Assembly: GCA_023055425.1 (NCBI GenBank)
Contig: JALGPY010000001.1
Coordinates: forward strand, 110,031,057 to 110,095,056
Reading direction: 5' to 3'
Length of the DNA: 64,000 bases
Source: Linanthus parryae
Taxonomy: Eukaryota; Streptophyta; Magnoliopsida; Ericales; Polemoniaceae
The notes under the pieces were generated by a model. The model saw nothing but the letters and a program-made list of their open reading frames with translations, made no database searches and was not told where the DNA came from. This document shows, piece after piece, positions 19,290 to 31,700 of this stretch (positions within the stretch are counted from its first letter, which is position 1; each line of letters opens with the position of its first letter). The translations under genes and the position numbers were made by a program.

Positions 19290-21090
19290 TCCATATAGGA
19301 TGCAATAGAATAAAAAAAATATCCAACAAATTGCACGGTGAGAGGGAGTGTATACAAAAGCAAAACACTTACCAATTCAGCAAGTAACCCTAGGACACTA
19401 GTTAATCGCCCCCAAACTCACAACTAAGCGGAACAAAATAAAATGGGATTTTACTCAATGTGCCTAGAATCTTGAAATTGAAAAGATAGAAATAAGAAAG
19501 TACATGAGGCACCCGGAGTTCCCTTCTTACGGGTGGTGTTTCCGCAAAATTTTCGACAAGAAGGGCTGAAAAATCAACCGTCAAAAAATTTCCGGAAAAT
19601 TGAAAAGTGTTTGGCTTTCCTTACTCTCCTCGTCGTCCCCGTCGATGTTTCCTCCTTGAGTTTTATCCAATTCCACCTCCAAACGCTTTCATTTTCAGAT
19701 ATAGGATTTGAACCCTGTGTTCTCCCTTCACCCCAAACACAAAATTGGAGTTTGAATCAGCTAAAACTCCAAGATTTAATCTTTCTCCCCTCTCTTTCGC
19801 GAGCCAGCCCCTTCTATTCTTTCAAGATTTGGAGAATTTTTGGTGAAGAGTGTTCTTGAGAGATAGAAGAGAGGAAGAGATAAGATTTTTTTTGACCGTA
19901 TGAAGAACCGAGTCTTCATCAGTTCGGAAGTCCTCTTTTATATCCTCAAAGTGATGTGTCAAATTTTCCCCTAAATGCTCCTTCCAATTCCTATTCTGAG
20001 GCTGGATTTTCTGTCTTTCCAGCCGATGTCTTCGTGCGAAGACAATTACTGTTTGTGCGAAGACCTTCGTGCGAAGAGTTTCAGTCTTCACGCGAAGACC
20101 TTCACATTTTAAGACCGAGGACCATTCCACGAAGACTTTTCCAGAGTTTGAATTTTTTTTTATAAGTATTCTCTTTGTACGAAGACAATATCTCTTTGCA
20201 CGAAGAGACTTTGGGGTCAGCTAAAAAAACATTTGATTTTCATCCTTTTTTCTTCTTTGACCGTGCCTTTGCATACCTAAGGATCTCCTCAACCTCGAGA
20301 CTCCTTTTATGCTGTAAGAAATTCCCAATGTCCGGGGAATCTTTTATTCTTCAATTTTTTGCTTCCAAAGGCTTGTTTGACATTTCTGGATGCTTTTGGT
20401 CGCGTTTTATCCAATTGAGCATCCTTTTGGCCACAACTTTCTCATCCGGACACCGATATACCCGATCCACCTGTCTACAGAAAGCTCTCAACCACCCCCA
20501 CACAATGGCACTTTTGAATTCCACTTTCAGTCCTGTCTGCAAAAATTCTCCTCGTAATCCATTCCATTGTGCCAGCTTTCCTGATTCTTCAATGCATTCT
20601 TCACGTATATCAAGACGGGGAGTCCAGATATGCATTCTTCCCCAGGTGTGTGTGTTGAGTGAGTGTAGGAATGGTTTCCACCCTCAATTTCTTCATTTCG
20701 GATCACGATACGCGTTTTGGCATGATTTTTCTTGATTTTCACGACATTCTTCACATGCGCATCAAGAGTGGGATCCTGAATAGGCCTTTCACCTAGAATT
20801 CCTGCACACACTCATTGGAAATATCAGTCTCACTCTCTCGCACCCTTCAGATAAATCGAACAGAGAAAATATACAGTACAATATTTAAAGCTTCAGTAAA
20901 GCAATAAATAGGTTGGGTTGCCTCCCAACAAGCGCCTTGTAATTTAAGTTCGACGTCCCGACCCAGTTACCTCACATGAGTTCAGATAGTAGGAAGTGCG
21001 CTGAGGCGTTCAATTACCCCAATGAAATTCCTTTCCACGTATGCTGTTGCTCTCGGTCCATTCACCTTGAATCGATTACCGTTTTCAGCT
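19290..21090 (-). other. Athila-like non-coding region between integrase and the env-position ORF
   Basis: About 1.8 kb with no supported gene. It contains the box GGTTGGGTTGCCTCCCAAC (20910-20930), familiar downstream of Athila integrase, and a dense cluster of CTTCG-NN-CGAAG inverted repeats (20025-20215). Longer open frames on either strand here have no recognisable motif. Confidence 0.6.
20025..20215. repeat. Cluster of CTTCG-NN-CGAAG inverted-repeat words
   Basis: GTCTTCGTGCGAAGAC at 20028-20043 is followed by at least five variants (CTTCGTGCGAAGAG, GTCTTCACGCGAAGACC, CTTTGTACGAAGAC, CTTTGCACGAAGAGAC). The same words occur in both LTRs (17440-17510; 27575-27735). Confidence 0.85.
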
Positions 21091-21099
21091 TTAACTTCA

Positions 21100-21960
21100 A
21101 GTTATCCCCATGGATAGACTTCTGTAATCGTGAAAGGACCGCTCCACCACAATTTCATCTTGCCCGGAAACAATTTCAAACGTGCGTTGTAGACCAATAC
21201 CTTCTGCCCCACCTTGAAGTCCCTCGGTATGATGTGATTATCATGCCATTGCTTGGTCCGCTCTTTATAAATCTTTGCACTTTCATAAGCCATCAACCGG
21301 AATTCTTCAAGCTCTAGCAATGCCTGTTTCCTTTGCTCACTTAAGAGCTTAGCATCCAAGTTGAATTTCTCCAATGCCCAAAAGGTCTTGTGCTCAACTT
21401 CCACTGGGAGATGGTATGACTTCCCAAATACTAGAAAATAAGGAGACATGCCCAAGGGAGTCTTGTATGCAGTCCGATATGCCCATAGACTATCATCCAA
21501 GTGTAGGGACCAAACTTTGCGTCATGGATTGACTGTCTTCTCTAAAGTTCCCTTGATCTCTTCATTTGACACTTCAGCGTGCTCATTAGATTGCAGATGG
21601 TAGGCCAGTGATATCTTGTGTGTCTTCACCCCATATTTGCTCAAGACATTGGCAAAAAAATTTGTTCACGAAATGCGATCCCTCATCACTGATAATGGCT
21701 CTGGGCATCCCAAACCGTGTAAATATGTTTTTGCGCACAAATCTCTCAACTTTAGCGCTTACGTTCTTTGGACACGCCAAAGCCTCTACCCACTTGGTCA
21801 CATAATCCACAGCCAACAAAATATACAGATTACCAAGTGACGGTGGGAATGGCCCCATAAAGTCAATGCCCCAGATATCAAAATGCTCCACCTCCAACAA
21901 GAAATTTTGAGGCATCTAATTTCTGTTGGAAATATTACATGTTCTCTGACACTGATCACA
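21100..21960 (-). pseudogene. Athila-like integrase, broken
   Basis: The integrase core reads [15 protein letters not shown], then [14 protein letters not shown], then [15 protein letters not shown]. The second part, in another frame, reads [20 protein letters not shown] and [20 protein letters not shown], ending near EVYPWG. The first two acidic residues of the DDE triad are visible (WGIDF, ISDEG). The segment that should carry the glutamate is disrupted by the frameshift around 21500-21590. Integrase inserts the cDNA copy into the genome. Confidence 0.85.
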
Positions 21961-22399
21961 CTGCTGCACAACACAAATAAGCATCCTTATGCAGTGTGGG
22001 CCAATAGAATCCACTTTGAAGTACCTTGGGTTGCGGTGCGTGTCTTGCCAAAATGACCCCCACAGTTCAATTCATGGCAATGTTTGAGAATCTCCAACGT
22101 ATCTGGCGGCACTACACATCTTTGCAATACATTATTTTCTCCCAGCTTAAACAGATAGGGCTCATCCCAGAACTATCACCGTGAATCTTCAAATAATTTC
22201 TTTCTCTGGTGAGAGGTCATGCCTTTAGGAGCAATGTTGAATGCCATGAAATTTTCCAAATCAGCAAACCAAGGCACAAATGTGACCACTACCATAAGAT
22301 GCTAATCTAGGAAATCCTCTCCGATAGGCACCTCCTCATGCTTCACAGTATCTAGCCTGGACAAGTGATCTGCCACAACATTATCCACTCCTTTCTTGT

Positions 22400-24150
22400 C
22401 CTTCATCTTTATATCAAATTATGGCATCAAAAGTACCCACCAGATCAATCTTGGCTTTGCATCCTTCTTGGTGAGAAGATACTTGAGGGTGGCATGGTCG
22501 GTAAAGATTGTCACCTGAGAACCCACAAGATACGGATGAAACTTTTCCAATGAAAAAGTAATAGCATCTCCTTTTCAGTGGTAGCATAGTTTACCTGAGA
22601 ATTATTCAAATTCCGGCTAGCATAGTAGATGACATGAGCCACCTTTTCCTTCCTCTGGCCCAGAACAGCTCCCACCGCATAGTCACTAGCATCACACATG
22701 AGCTCAAATGGTAGGGTCCAGTCTGGTGTGGTGATGATGGGCGCGCTAAACAGCTTTTCTTTTAGCAGATCAAAAGCTAATTTACACTATGCATTGAAAT
22801 CGAAGACTGCATCCTTCTCAAGCAAACTAGACAAAGGCTTCGTGATCTTCAAGAAGTCTCTAATGACGCGCCAATAAAACCCTACATGTCCTAAGAAACT
22901 CCTTACCACTTTGACATAAGTAGAGTAGGGAAGCTTCTCAATTATCTCAATTTAGGCTCTATCTACCTCTAAAACTTTTGTTGGAGATCTTGTTCCCCAA
23001 AACGATGCCCTCAGTAACCATGAAGTGACACTTCTCCCAATTGAGCACTAGGTTGGTGTCAATGCATCTATCTAGTACACGGGCCAGTTACTGCAAACAA
23101 TCTTCAAACCCATCACCATACAACGAGAAGTCATCCATGAATCCTTCAAACTTCTGCTCCATCATATCATAGAAGATCGACATCATGCACCTCTGAAAAG
23201 TAGCAGGTGCATTGCATATCCCAAAAGGCATGCGTCTGAAAGAAAACGTCCCATAAGGACATGTGAATGTCGTCTTCTCCTGGACTGTTGGCTCAATGGA
23301 AATATGGTTGTACCCAGAGCACCCATCCAAAAATCAGTTGTTAGTGGTGAGCTAGCCTATCAAGCATCTGATCAACGAATGGAAGGGGGAAGTGATCCTT
23401 CAAAGGGGCATCATTAAATTTGCGGTAATCCATGAAAACTCTCCACCCAGTAACAGTACGGGTAGCAGTTTGAACACCTTTCTCCCCTTTCACCACAGTA
23501 ATACCTCCCTTCTTAGGGACACACTGCACCGGACTAGTTCACGTGCTGTCGGAAATCGGGTAGATGATGCCCGCCTCCAACCATTTAAGCACCTCTTTCT
23601 TCACCACCTCCTGCATATGAGGGTTGAAGCGGCGCTGAAATTGGACTACCGGCTTCTTGTCCTCCATGTGCTGGATCTTATGCTGGCACACTGTGGGGCT
23701 GATCCCCTTGATATCTGCTACAGTCCATCCCATAGCTGCTTTCTTTTGCTGGAACACTTTCAACAATTGCTCCTCCTGTTCCCTATCTAAACAAGAAGAC
23801 ACAATCACAGGTAAAGTCCCATTAGATACCAAATATAAATATTTCAAATGATCAGGTAAAGGCTTTAACTCTAGAATATGAGCAATATTAAGAGAATGAA
23901 TAAGAATCTTCCTGCTTCCCTCATTAAAGAGGGGTAGGGGCTGGCACCAATGAGCCTCCAGGGCTTGCTCTTTTTTGCTTGAATTAAGTAGAGCAAGTTC
24001 CTCATATAGTCGCTCCAATAAAATGTCTTCCTCCTCATCCGGTGTGTATGCCTCCACACCAAAACACTGCTCACTCACCGCATAAGCGCGAAACTTCATA
24101 TCTTCAAAGACGTTGAAGGCCACCTTCTCATCATTTATCCTCATCGTCAA
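22400..24150 (-). pseudogene. Athila-like reverse transcriptase and RNase H, broken
   Basis: The RT entry segment is intact around EEVLKWLEAGIIYPISDS-type sequence (seen as KKEVLKWLEAGIIYPISDST). The next pieces are WRVFMDYRKFNDAPLKDHFP, MDGCSGYNHISIEP, FRRMPFGICNAPATFQRCM and the catalytic FMDDFSLYGD (about 23125). RNase H appears as CDASDYAVGAVLGQRKEK and [11 protein letters not shown] (22511-22699). At least three frame changes and several stops separate these parts. Confidence 0.88.
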
Positions 24151-24203
24151 CTCTCCGTTAGCTACATAAATGATGGTCCTCCCTGTGGCCAGGAATGGGC
24201 GGC

Positions 24204-24464
24204 CTAAGGTAAGGGGGACATCATCATCGGCCTCCTGTATAGGATCACAAAATCAGCTGGGAAGATGAGTCCCTCAACTCTCACTAGTACATCCTCAAAA
24301 ATTCCCCTTGGACGTTTGATGGTTCGGTATGCCATCTTCAAGAACATCCTAGTTGGTTTTGGTTCTCCCACACCAAGCTGCTCAAAAACGGATGTGGGCA
24401 TCAAATTAATGATTGCGGCAAGATCACATAATTCCCTCCCATGAAAATCATCTCCCAATGTCAC
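24204..24464 (-). pseudogene. Athila-like aspartic protease domain, active-site motif altered
   Basis: The retroviral-type protease is recognisable by LCDLAAIINLMPTSVFEQLG followed by the FEDVLVRVEGLIFPADF segment. The family active site is normally DLGAS; here it reads DLAAI, so glycine is lost and activity is unlikely. It lies in a different frame from gag upstream and RT downstream. Confidence 0.8.
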
Positions 24465-26367
24465 GGGAATGATGAAACCCCCGGATCTTTCATCTTCTTT
24501 GGTAACGTCTTTTGAACAACGATGCTAAACTCTTCATTCAGAGTCACAGTCTCAAAGTCATCCATGCGCCTCCTATTAGAGAGGAGGTCCTTGAGAAATT
24601 TTGCATATCTTTTCATTTGTGAAATAGCTTCCGCGAAAGGAATATTAATATGTAACTTCTTGAAGATTTCCACAAACTTCTTGAAGTTCGTAGCATCCTC
24701 TTGGCTCTTCAACCTCTGCGGGTATAGCACACGCACCCAATATTCCTCCTTTGGATTCTGCTTCTCATCCGACTTCCTCACCGTGTCCTTTGATTGGGGA
24801 CTCACAGTAGGCACGGGAATCTCATTCAAAGCCTTTTCAGTGGCCTTAGTCGGCTTAGCTCGCGCATGGGTAGGATATGGCGGATCCTTAGTGGCTGTCT
24901 ACTGCGAGTAGTGATATCATTCAACTGCTCAGATGGAGTGATTGTGTTAGAAGGAAGCATGCCGAGTGGAAGTTTAGTATTTTGATTGGCAATTTGCCCA
25001 ATATGCGTCTCATGGCTCTTCATTGTTGCTTTAATGGAGACAATTTTTCTCTCCATTCTATCTTGAATAGCAAGAAGTTTTATCAATAAAATTTTGTCTC
25101 TTGGTCCTCTTGTTGCAGAGCCTGCTGCTGTGGAGCCTGTCTTGTTACCTGGTATGGTGGATTTGGCTGATTACCTGGTGCATATATTCCACTCTTTGGA
25201 TTAGCATAGCTTAAGTTGGGGTGATTGCGGTTATTAGGATGGTAAGTATTGGGCCACTGCTGCTCTCGTGATGGACCAATGTAGTTCACATCTTCAATAG
25301 CATCGCCATACCCCTGATTCGCATCCGCCACCATCTCTCCCACCGATTTTACCTGTGCCGATGGATTAATACCGCTGAAGGCCAAGGTCATAATTGCCAT
25401 TTGCAGTTCAAATTTCTACTCCACCATTGTCTCAATCTTGCTGACTAGTGCCCCATCGGATTTTGAGTTCCTACGAGTTTCAAACCTCGTAGACTCACGC
25501 TTTGCCACACTGTTAAGCAAGTCTTGGCATCTCTGCACTCCTAATCCCATAAAATTACCCTGAGCCATCATGTCCAGTTCATTTGCTGTCTCCATATCTA
25601 GGCCATTATAGAAGTAGTGCAGTAGTTTGTACCATGGCTCTCCGTGAGTAGGAAATCTGCGAAGGAGATGATTGAATTTTCTCCATGTGTCTCCCAAGGA
25701 ATCATCCTCCTGCTGGGTAAACTATGTGATGTCCGCCATTTTCTACGCAACCCTGGAAGGTGGAAAATATTTCCTAAGAAACTCTTGGCAACACTCTACC
25801 CATGTAGTAATACAACCCGCTGGAAGCTCCCTGAGCCATGTCTTCGCTTTCCCTGATATAGAAAAGGGAAAGAGCATCAGCTTTACAGTTTCATTTGGCA
25901 CCCTCTAATCATGAATTGTGGACGTAATTTGGTTGAAGTTGAGCAAGTGGGAATTTGATCATCCCATGCAGCTCCAGTGAACACGCACTCATTTCGAACC
26001 ATATTGATCAGCTGCTGGCGCAATTCAAAATGAGCTGGTTGATTGGTGGCCTTACGATAGTGGGATGATATCCATCTGGCGTGGTTTTGAAGTAGTCCAC
26101 CAAAGGACGATCATCAACTTCAACATTCTCTACTTGGGCTGCCGGATTATGCCCATTGTTTCTGTTTCCGCCATTTGCTCCTTCATTGTTTTCATCTTGT
26201 ACCCCCACACCAAGAAGTGGTTGTGGATTTGGGGGGTTCAAGCGAGCCATTTCTGCCTGCAACTCAACCGTATGAACTCTGAGCTGCTCAGTTTCTTGTC
26301 TGGTGGCTGATATTTCTTTCGCATTCTTGCGGAGCCTTTCTAACTCAGCTCTTTCTTGATCATCCAT
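24461..26367 (-). pseudogene. Athila-like gag, broken
   Basis: The ATG at 26367 begins MDDQERAELERLRKNAKEIS, a predicted helical N-terminus. It then runs into the Athila-type gag core: ETWRKFNHLLRRFP-like sequence (seen as DTWRKFNHLLRRFPTHGEPW), FYNGLDMETANELDMMAQGN and RCQDLLNSVAKRESTRFETR. A Pro/Gln/Asn-rich region follows, then a long helical segment (LLAIQDRMERKIVSIKATM) and RLKSQEDATNFKKFVEIFKK. At least four frames are used, so no full-length protein can be made. Confidence 0.85.
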
Positions 26368-26555
26368 AGGAACTGAGTTGGATTTCTTCGAGTCTCTAAG
26401 TTCACTTCATAACAACAATTTCGGATCGAGAATGGGTCATGCACTGTGATATCCGACCTGAAACAAAGATTACACAACGAATGAATGTTATTAACGAATA
26501 TTAACACGAAAATTAAAATCCCTAAGGTTACAAATAATAACTAATTTAGCCGAAG

Positions 26556-26573
26556 TCCCCGGCAACGGCGCCA
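26556..26573 (-). promoter_or_regulatory. Athila-like primer-binding site (tRNA-Asp type)
   Basis: TGGCGCCGTTGCCGGGGA on the minus strand, seven bases inside the 5' LTR. This is the primer site common to Athila and related plant gypsy elements. Confidence 0.92.
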
Positions 26574-26580
26574 AAAACTT

Positions 26581-28037
26581 TGCACGCTCCAACTGCAAGT
26601 GTACAGTTGTCGGTGCAGTAATAATCCGGTATTCCGGTTTTTCGAACCTAAGAGACTTTGTTCTTAACTAGTTAGTAACTCTAAACCTTATCTAAGCACA
26701 TCGCGTTGATTTTTTTTTTGACTAATTCTACTAAAATTGGAAAGAACAAGTATCCCAATTAATCAGATGAATTGCATCACGATTACCAAACATAGATTTT
26801 TGAGAGTTTCTTAATAAATTGACAAAATCAGGATATCTCTACGGGTAACTAGGATCTCACACCACTTAGGATTTATGTTTTGCTAACACGAGTATATTAT
26901 ACTTAGTTAACCGAGCACAACTGTGTTGAAGATTCCTCAAGCAACACCTATGCTTAAGCTCTCATACTTGATTCCTCAAGTCTACTCTAGTTCAAACATG
27001 CATTAAAATCACGAGTCCACTCTTAGTTCTTAGCTAACTAGCAAGATCACTCAACCCTAGATACGGCTAGTGCATGTTTCAAGTTCCGGTAATTGCTATC
27101 GATTCCTCTAACATCCAAAACCTAGACCAATCCTATTGATACGTCTAACAACAAGAAAGATGAATAAAGATCATATTTATCAAAAAAAAATAAAGATCAT
27201 AAAACTCGCATAACTAAGCAAAACATATTCAATTAAGCTCAAGAGCATGAAATCAAATCCATAAACCACAAAAATGTGGTGATCAAACCCTAGTTCCCTA
27301 CGAGATATACCGAAATACGAGTTTAGCTACTCGAACACATGATCAAAATAGAATGTTCTATGATTATAATCCAAAACACGAGAAAAGACGAAGTTTAGAA
27401 GGCAAATGAATGATCCCAAGATTCACAAGCATTCCCTAGCTCCAAGAACACGTTCCCAAGTTCCAAAGATACTGAAACAAGACACCCTAACTCGTTCTAA
27501 TACGTTTGCAAAAAGATTAGAAAAAGTCTTAATTAATTTCACCAAGAACCTGCCAGAATTGCTGCTGTTGGCCTTCTCTTCGTGCGAAGACCTTCGTCCG
27601 AAGAGTTTCAGTCTTCGCACGAAGACCTTCTTATTCCAAGACAGACAGCTGTTTCAAGAACACTTTTGGGAATTCTCTGAAATTGGATAACTCTTTCTCT
27701 TTGTGCGAAAACACTTTCTCTTCGCACGAAGAGACTGTGTTCTGCAGTTTTTAGCTTCTTTTCATTGGGTTTCTCGTTTCCGAATCTCGTCTCTCCATCC
27801 TCTTTTATCCTCGCGTCCTATTTCCTGCCAACCACAACACGAAACAAGAACCCGCAATCATATCACAATCAAAGCATTAAAATATATGAGAAATGCCCGG
27901 ATTCAACTTTGACCTCACAAAAACTCAAGACTCGCAATTTACGCACATTTCACTCAAAAGACGGCGAATTCTCCATGATGAGCACACAAAAACGCAGAAA
28001 ATCAAGTAATAAAATAACTCCGAAAACATAGTTATCA
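26581..28037 (-). repeat. Athila-like 5' LTR
   Basis: Begins TGCACGCTCCAACTGC and ends AGTTATCA on the plus strand. It is the direct repeat of 16513-17896. It contains CTTCGTGCGAAGACC (27579) and GTCTTCGCACGAAGAC (27611-27626). Confidence 0.9.
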
Positions 28038-28066
28038 GTTATATGTCAAAAGTTTTATTTTATATC

Positions 28067-28359
28067 TTATTAATTTCATAGAATTTGATATCACGCCATG
28101 CATAGATAATTTGTTAGTATATGTAACTTAAATAAAACAAAGTAATTATGTACTTGGACAGTATAATTTCTAAGTAATAACAAATAATTGATTGACTTGG
28201 AATATAATTAAAAAAAGTCACTGTTAGACAAGATGCAATCAACTCACAGTTTTTCTCCTACAACATACAATTATACGCGGTACTTATTGATAAATTAAAA
28301 TTTAAATTTCATGCATACCTTAATTTTGAAAAAAATAATAATAACAAAATATAGACTAA
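28067..28359. other. AT-rich sequence without recognisable content
   Basis: I see no ORF, repeat or motif here. It is flanked by the end of the long-TIR element and the start of a Tourist-like MITE. Confidence 0.6.
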
Positions 28360-28737
28360 GAGCCAGGTTTGGTAGTGCTGTGGCCTTGTGGAATGCTGCA
28401 TTTCGAATATAAAAGCAGTATTAATGTGTTTTGTAAATTCAATTTTTTCTTCATTCCGGAAAGTACTTGCTTTTCCCACGACAGCTTTTGAAAGTGGGGG
28501 AGATGTTATTTTCAGGACCTGATTTTTGTTTTTATTTTAGAATAAAAAAGGACATCTATTCATGGGTAGTCAACCCCAATAAATCACTTTCATGTACATC
28601 TTTAGCCCATTCTGGAACTGGGCGTAAAAACTAATGTCATCTTCTTCATAAGCCTTTGCAGCCACTAGATGTGCAAAATTATTACCAGTTCTCCTAACAT
28701 GAGTAAACTATAGGAATTCAAAAAGTTCGAAAAGTAA

Positions 28738-31700
28738 CTAGCACTCTTGTAGCCTTTCCTTCAAGCATGATATTGCGAGCAGCCCTTTTACAGTTCCATC
28801 AGATCCTCCCGCAGCAAAGTGGTAGGCTAGCTCACTGTCAGTTTCCAAGACGATTGAGCGAAGACCCATTTCTCCGGCAAATATTAAACCTTCACGTACC
28901 GCAGCAAGTTCCGCCATTAAAGGCGTCCTCTCCCTTGCAAATCTCCTTTTCCTAGTTGCAATGAAAACACTGGCTTGTTTTCTAATCACTATACCCACTC
29001 CCATTGGTGACCCATACATCCTCCAAATTGCGTCTGTGTTTACCTTCGTCAACCCTTCTGGAGGAGATTTCCATTGATCAGTACTATTTGTAGCTTGAAA
29101 ATTAGCGTCAGCCATCAACCCCCCTGCTCGAGCTTCCTTAAACCAATGGGCAAAAGCTTTGGTGCTCCCTGCTACTTCTTCTGGTGAGTCTCCTTTTACA
29201 TTTAAAACTATCTCATTGCAATTTTTCCAAATTGCCCACACTGTAAAGACGAAAATTTCACACATATCTTGCTTTTCCTTCAGCAAGACTTTCACTATTT
29301 TTTCCTTGAAACCCATATCTTCATCAGATAAAAAGACATCACCTCCCATAGATTTCCATACTTCTCGAGAATGATAACACCGGTGAAACAAATGTTCAAT
29401 TGTCTCAAAATGTTCTTTGCACAGATTGCATATTGGAGAAACTGTGACGCCTCTATTCCATAGCTTGCAAGCAACGGGTAGTGAATCGTGCCAAATTCTC
29501 CACGTAGTCATCAATACTTTATTTGGGACCTTCAAACGCCAGAATTTTTTCAGCCATGCCTCGTGCGAATAGCTTCCCAAAGATGACGACACTGGAGCAG
29601 TAAGCTTCCTCTGGGCCTAGAAGCCGGACTTCACTGTGTAGTTGTCATCGTTCGTATGAACCCAATAACATGAGTATGCATCTCCCGACCCCCCTATTGG
29701 TAACCGAAGTACTTCTTCAAAATCAATGGGCCATAACATTTGTTGAACCTTTGTCGTGTCCCATGTGCCCGTTGTTTCGTCTAACAACTCACTGACTGTG
29801 CTCTCTTCAGCTCCTTGTGGGCACATGGTTATAAGGCTGTAAGTATCCGGTCTATTAATCTATTTGTCACCGAAGATTTTAATGCTCTCCCGTCTTTCAC
29901 CTTCCACATCAATCCACTTTTTACTATATCCCTTCCGGATAGAATACTCTTAAAAGCATAAGAGCTTTGAGACGTCGATTTTGGTTTAACTCGTAGTATC
30001 GATGAGTCTCTATAATATTTTGCCTTAAAAACTCGACTAACCAGAGAACTCGACTTTTGTAGGAACCTCCATGCTTGCTTTGCTAGCATTGCCTTGTTGA
30101 AGTCTTGAAAATAACGAAAACCCAAACCGCCTTGTTCACGATAGGCTTTGATTTTTTCCCATGCTATCCAATGTATCTTCCTCTTTTGCTCATCTCCCCC
30201 CACCAAAACTGACGAATGACTCTTTCAAGATCGTTACAATTCTTAGCCGGTAAAAGGAAACAACTCATCGTATAATTTGGGATAGCCTCCACAACTGCTT
30301 TGATCAAAACCTCCTTACCTATCGTAGAGAGCGAATTACGCTTCCATCCCTTCATTTTTATTGTAAACATTCTCCACTGATGGACTGAAAGTGACTATTT
30401 TGCTTCTTCCTACTTGCGTTGGTAAGCCAAGGTAGTTGTCGTGTTGCGTCTCTAATTGTACCCCACACAACGCAGCTAACTGTGTTCGTTCCTCGATACC
30501 AACATTGTCAGAAAACGTAACAGAAGATTTCTGTAAATTCAGTTTTTTCCCTGAAGCAAGCGCATACCTATGAAGAATCTCACGCAAGAAGATAATCTCC
30601 TGGCTCTCTGCTTTTGTAAATAGAAGCTGTCATCTGCGAAAAAGAGGTGAGAAACCGTAGGACCACCACGGGAAGCCATTAGACCCGAAATTTTTCCTTC
30701 CTGCATTGCAGCCGTTGAATTTCTCGATAAAATTTCACTGTTAAGTAAAAAGAGGTAGGGTTAAAAAGGACATCCTTGTCGTAGCCCTCTTTCAGGCCTT
30801 ATATTCCCGTGAACCTCCCCATTAATGATAATACTGTATGAAACAGTAGAGATGCAGTTCATAACAAGATTGATCCACCTTGCCCCAAAACCCATTCTTT
30901 CCATTCTGGCTCGAAGAAAGTCCCATTCAACTCTGTCGTAATCCTTGCTCATGTCAGCCTTTAATGTCATAAAACCCATCTTCCCCTTATTACGATTTTT
31001 CATTGTATGTAATAGCTCGAAAGCCGTCAAAATAATATCTCAGATTAGTCGACCCGGAACAAAAGCCGACTGATTTTCAGAAATAAGTGAATCTAAGCAA
31101 ATCTTTAAACGGGTGCCATCGTTTTAGCAATCAACTTGTAAATCGTAGAGAAAAGGCTAATTGGCCGTAAATTAGCAGAAGTTCTAACCTGTTTCACCTT
31201 TGGAATGAGTGCTATCAAGGTATGATTGATCTTAGAACATCACCACCTTCTTTGAGAATATCTAGACACATCGCTTCTACCTCTCCTCCTACAATGTGCC
31301 AGTGACGCTGAAAAAATACCGACCGGAAACCTTCTGGACCCGGACCTTTAACCGGTGTCATTTGTTTAAGAGCAGACCGTACTTCAACTGCCGTATAGGG
31401 CTGCTCCAAGGCATCTCGCTGTTCCGCATACAACAATTCCTCCATTGCCGGGAGTAGAGGCTCCATTTGAGCTCGAGTTGGCCTGGAAGACATGAAAAGA
31501 GACTTGAAATAATCTTCCAATATTGCCGAAATATGGGGCTGCCCCGTGCACCACACCCCGTCCTTGTCTTCTAACCCATCCAATCGATTCATATTCCTTC
31601 TTATAGATGCTTTGCGGTGAAAAAGTTAGTATTTTGGTCACCCTTTCTCATCCACACTTCACGTTATCGTTGACGCCACATCTCCTCCTCCTTAAGTAAC

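Larger units (their letters stand above)
16513..28037 (-). mobile_element. Athila-like Ty3/gypsy retrotransposon, minus strand, degenerate
   Basis: LTRs of 1384 bp (left) and 1457 bp (right) share sequence from CTCCAACTGCAAGTGTACAG to the terminal GTTATCA. On the minus strand the element begins TGATAAC and has a tRNA-Asp-type primer site. Domain order is gag, protease, RT, RNase H, integrase, then an extra ORF before the polypurine tract. Integrase after RT, this primer and the LTR style point to Athila. Flanking bases are GTTCC and GTTAT, a decayed 5-bp TSD. Nearly every domain is in a different frame with stops, so the copy is old and inactive. Confidence 0.9.
12590..28066. mobile_element. 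Long-TIR DNA element split by a Helitron and an Athila-like element
   Basis: A left terminal repeat of about 180 bp (12590-12772: CCTTGCAGTATTGGCACGCTGACACT, shortened here) is matched in reverse complement at 16345-16512 (GTGTCAGCGTACCAATACTG). It continues after the Athila-like element at 28038-28066 (ATATGTCAAAAG against CTTTTGACATAT). Once the Helitron and gypsy are removed, the original element is about 1.26 kb with long TIRs and no transposase, so it is non-autonomous. A Mutator-type origin is plausible from TIR length, but no 8-9 bp TSD was confirmed. Confidence 0.7.

Noticed and set aside
20175..20735. Plus-strand open frame of 186 codons in the Athila-like element
   Set aside because: Antisense to the element, within the non-coding post-integrase region, no recognisable motif or splice support. 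Kept in mind because antisense ORFs do occur in related elements.
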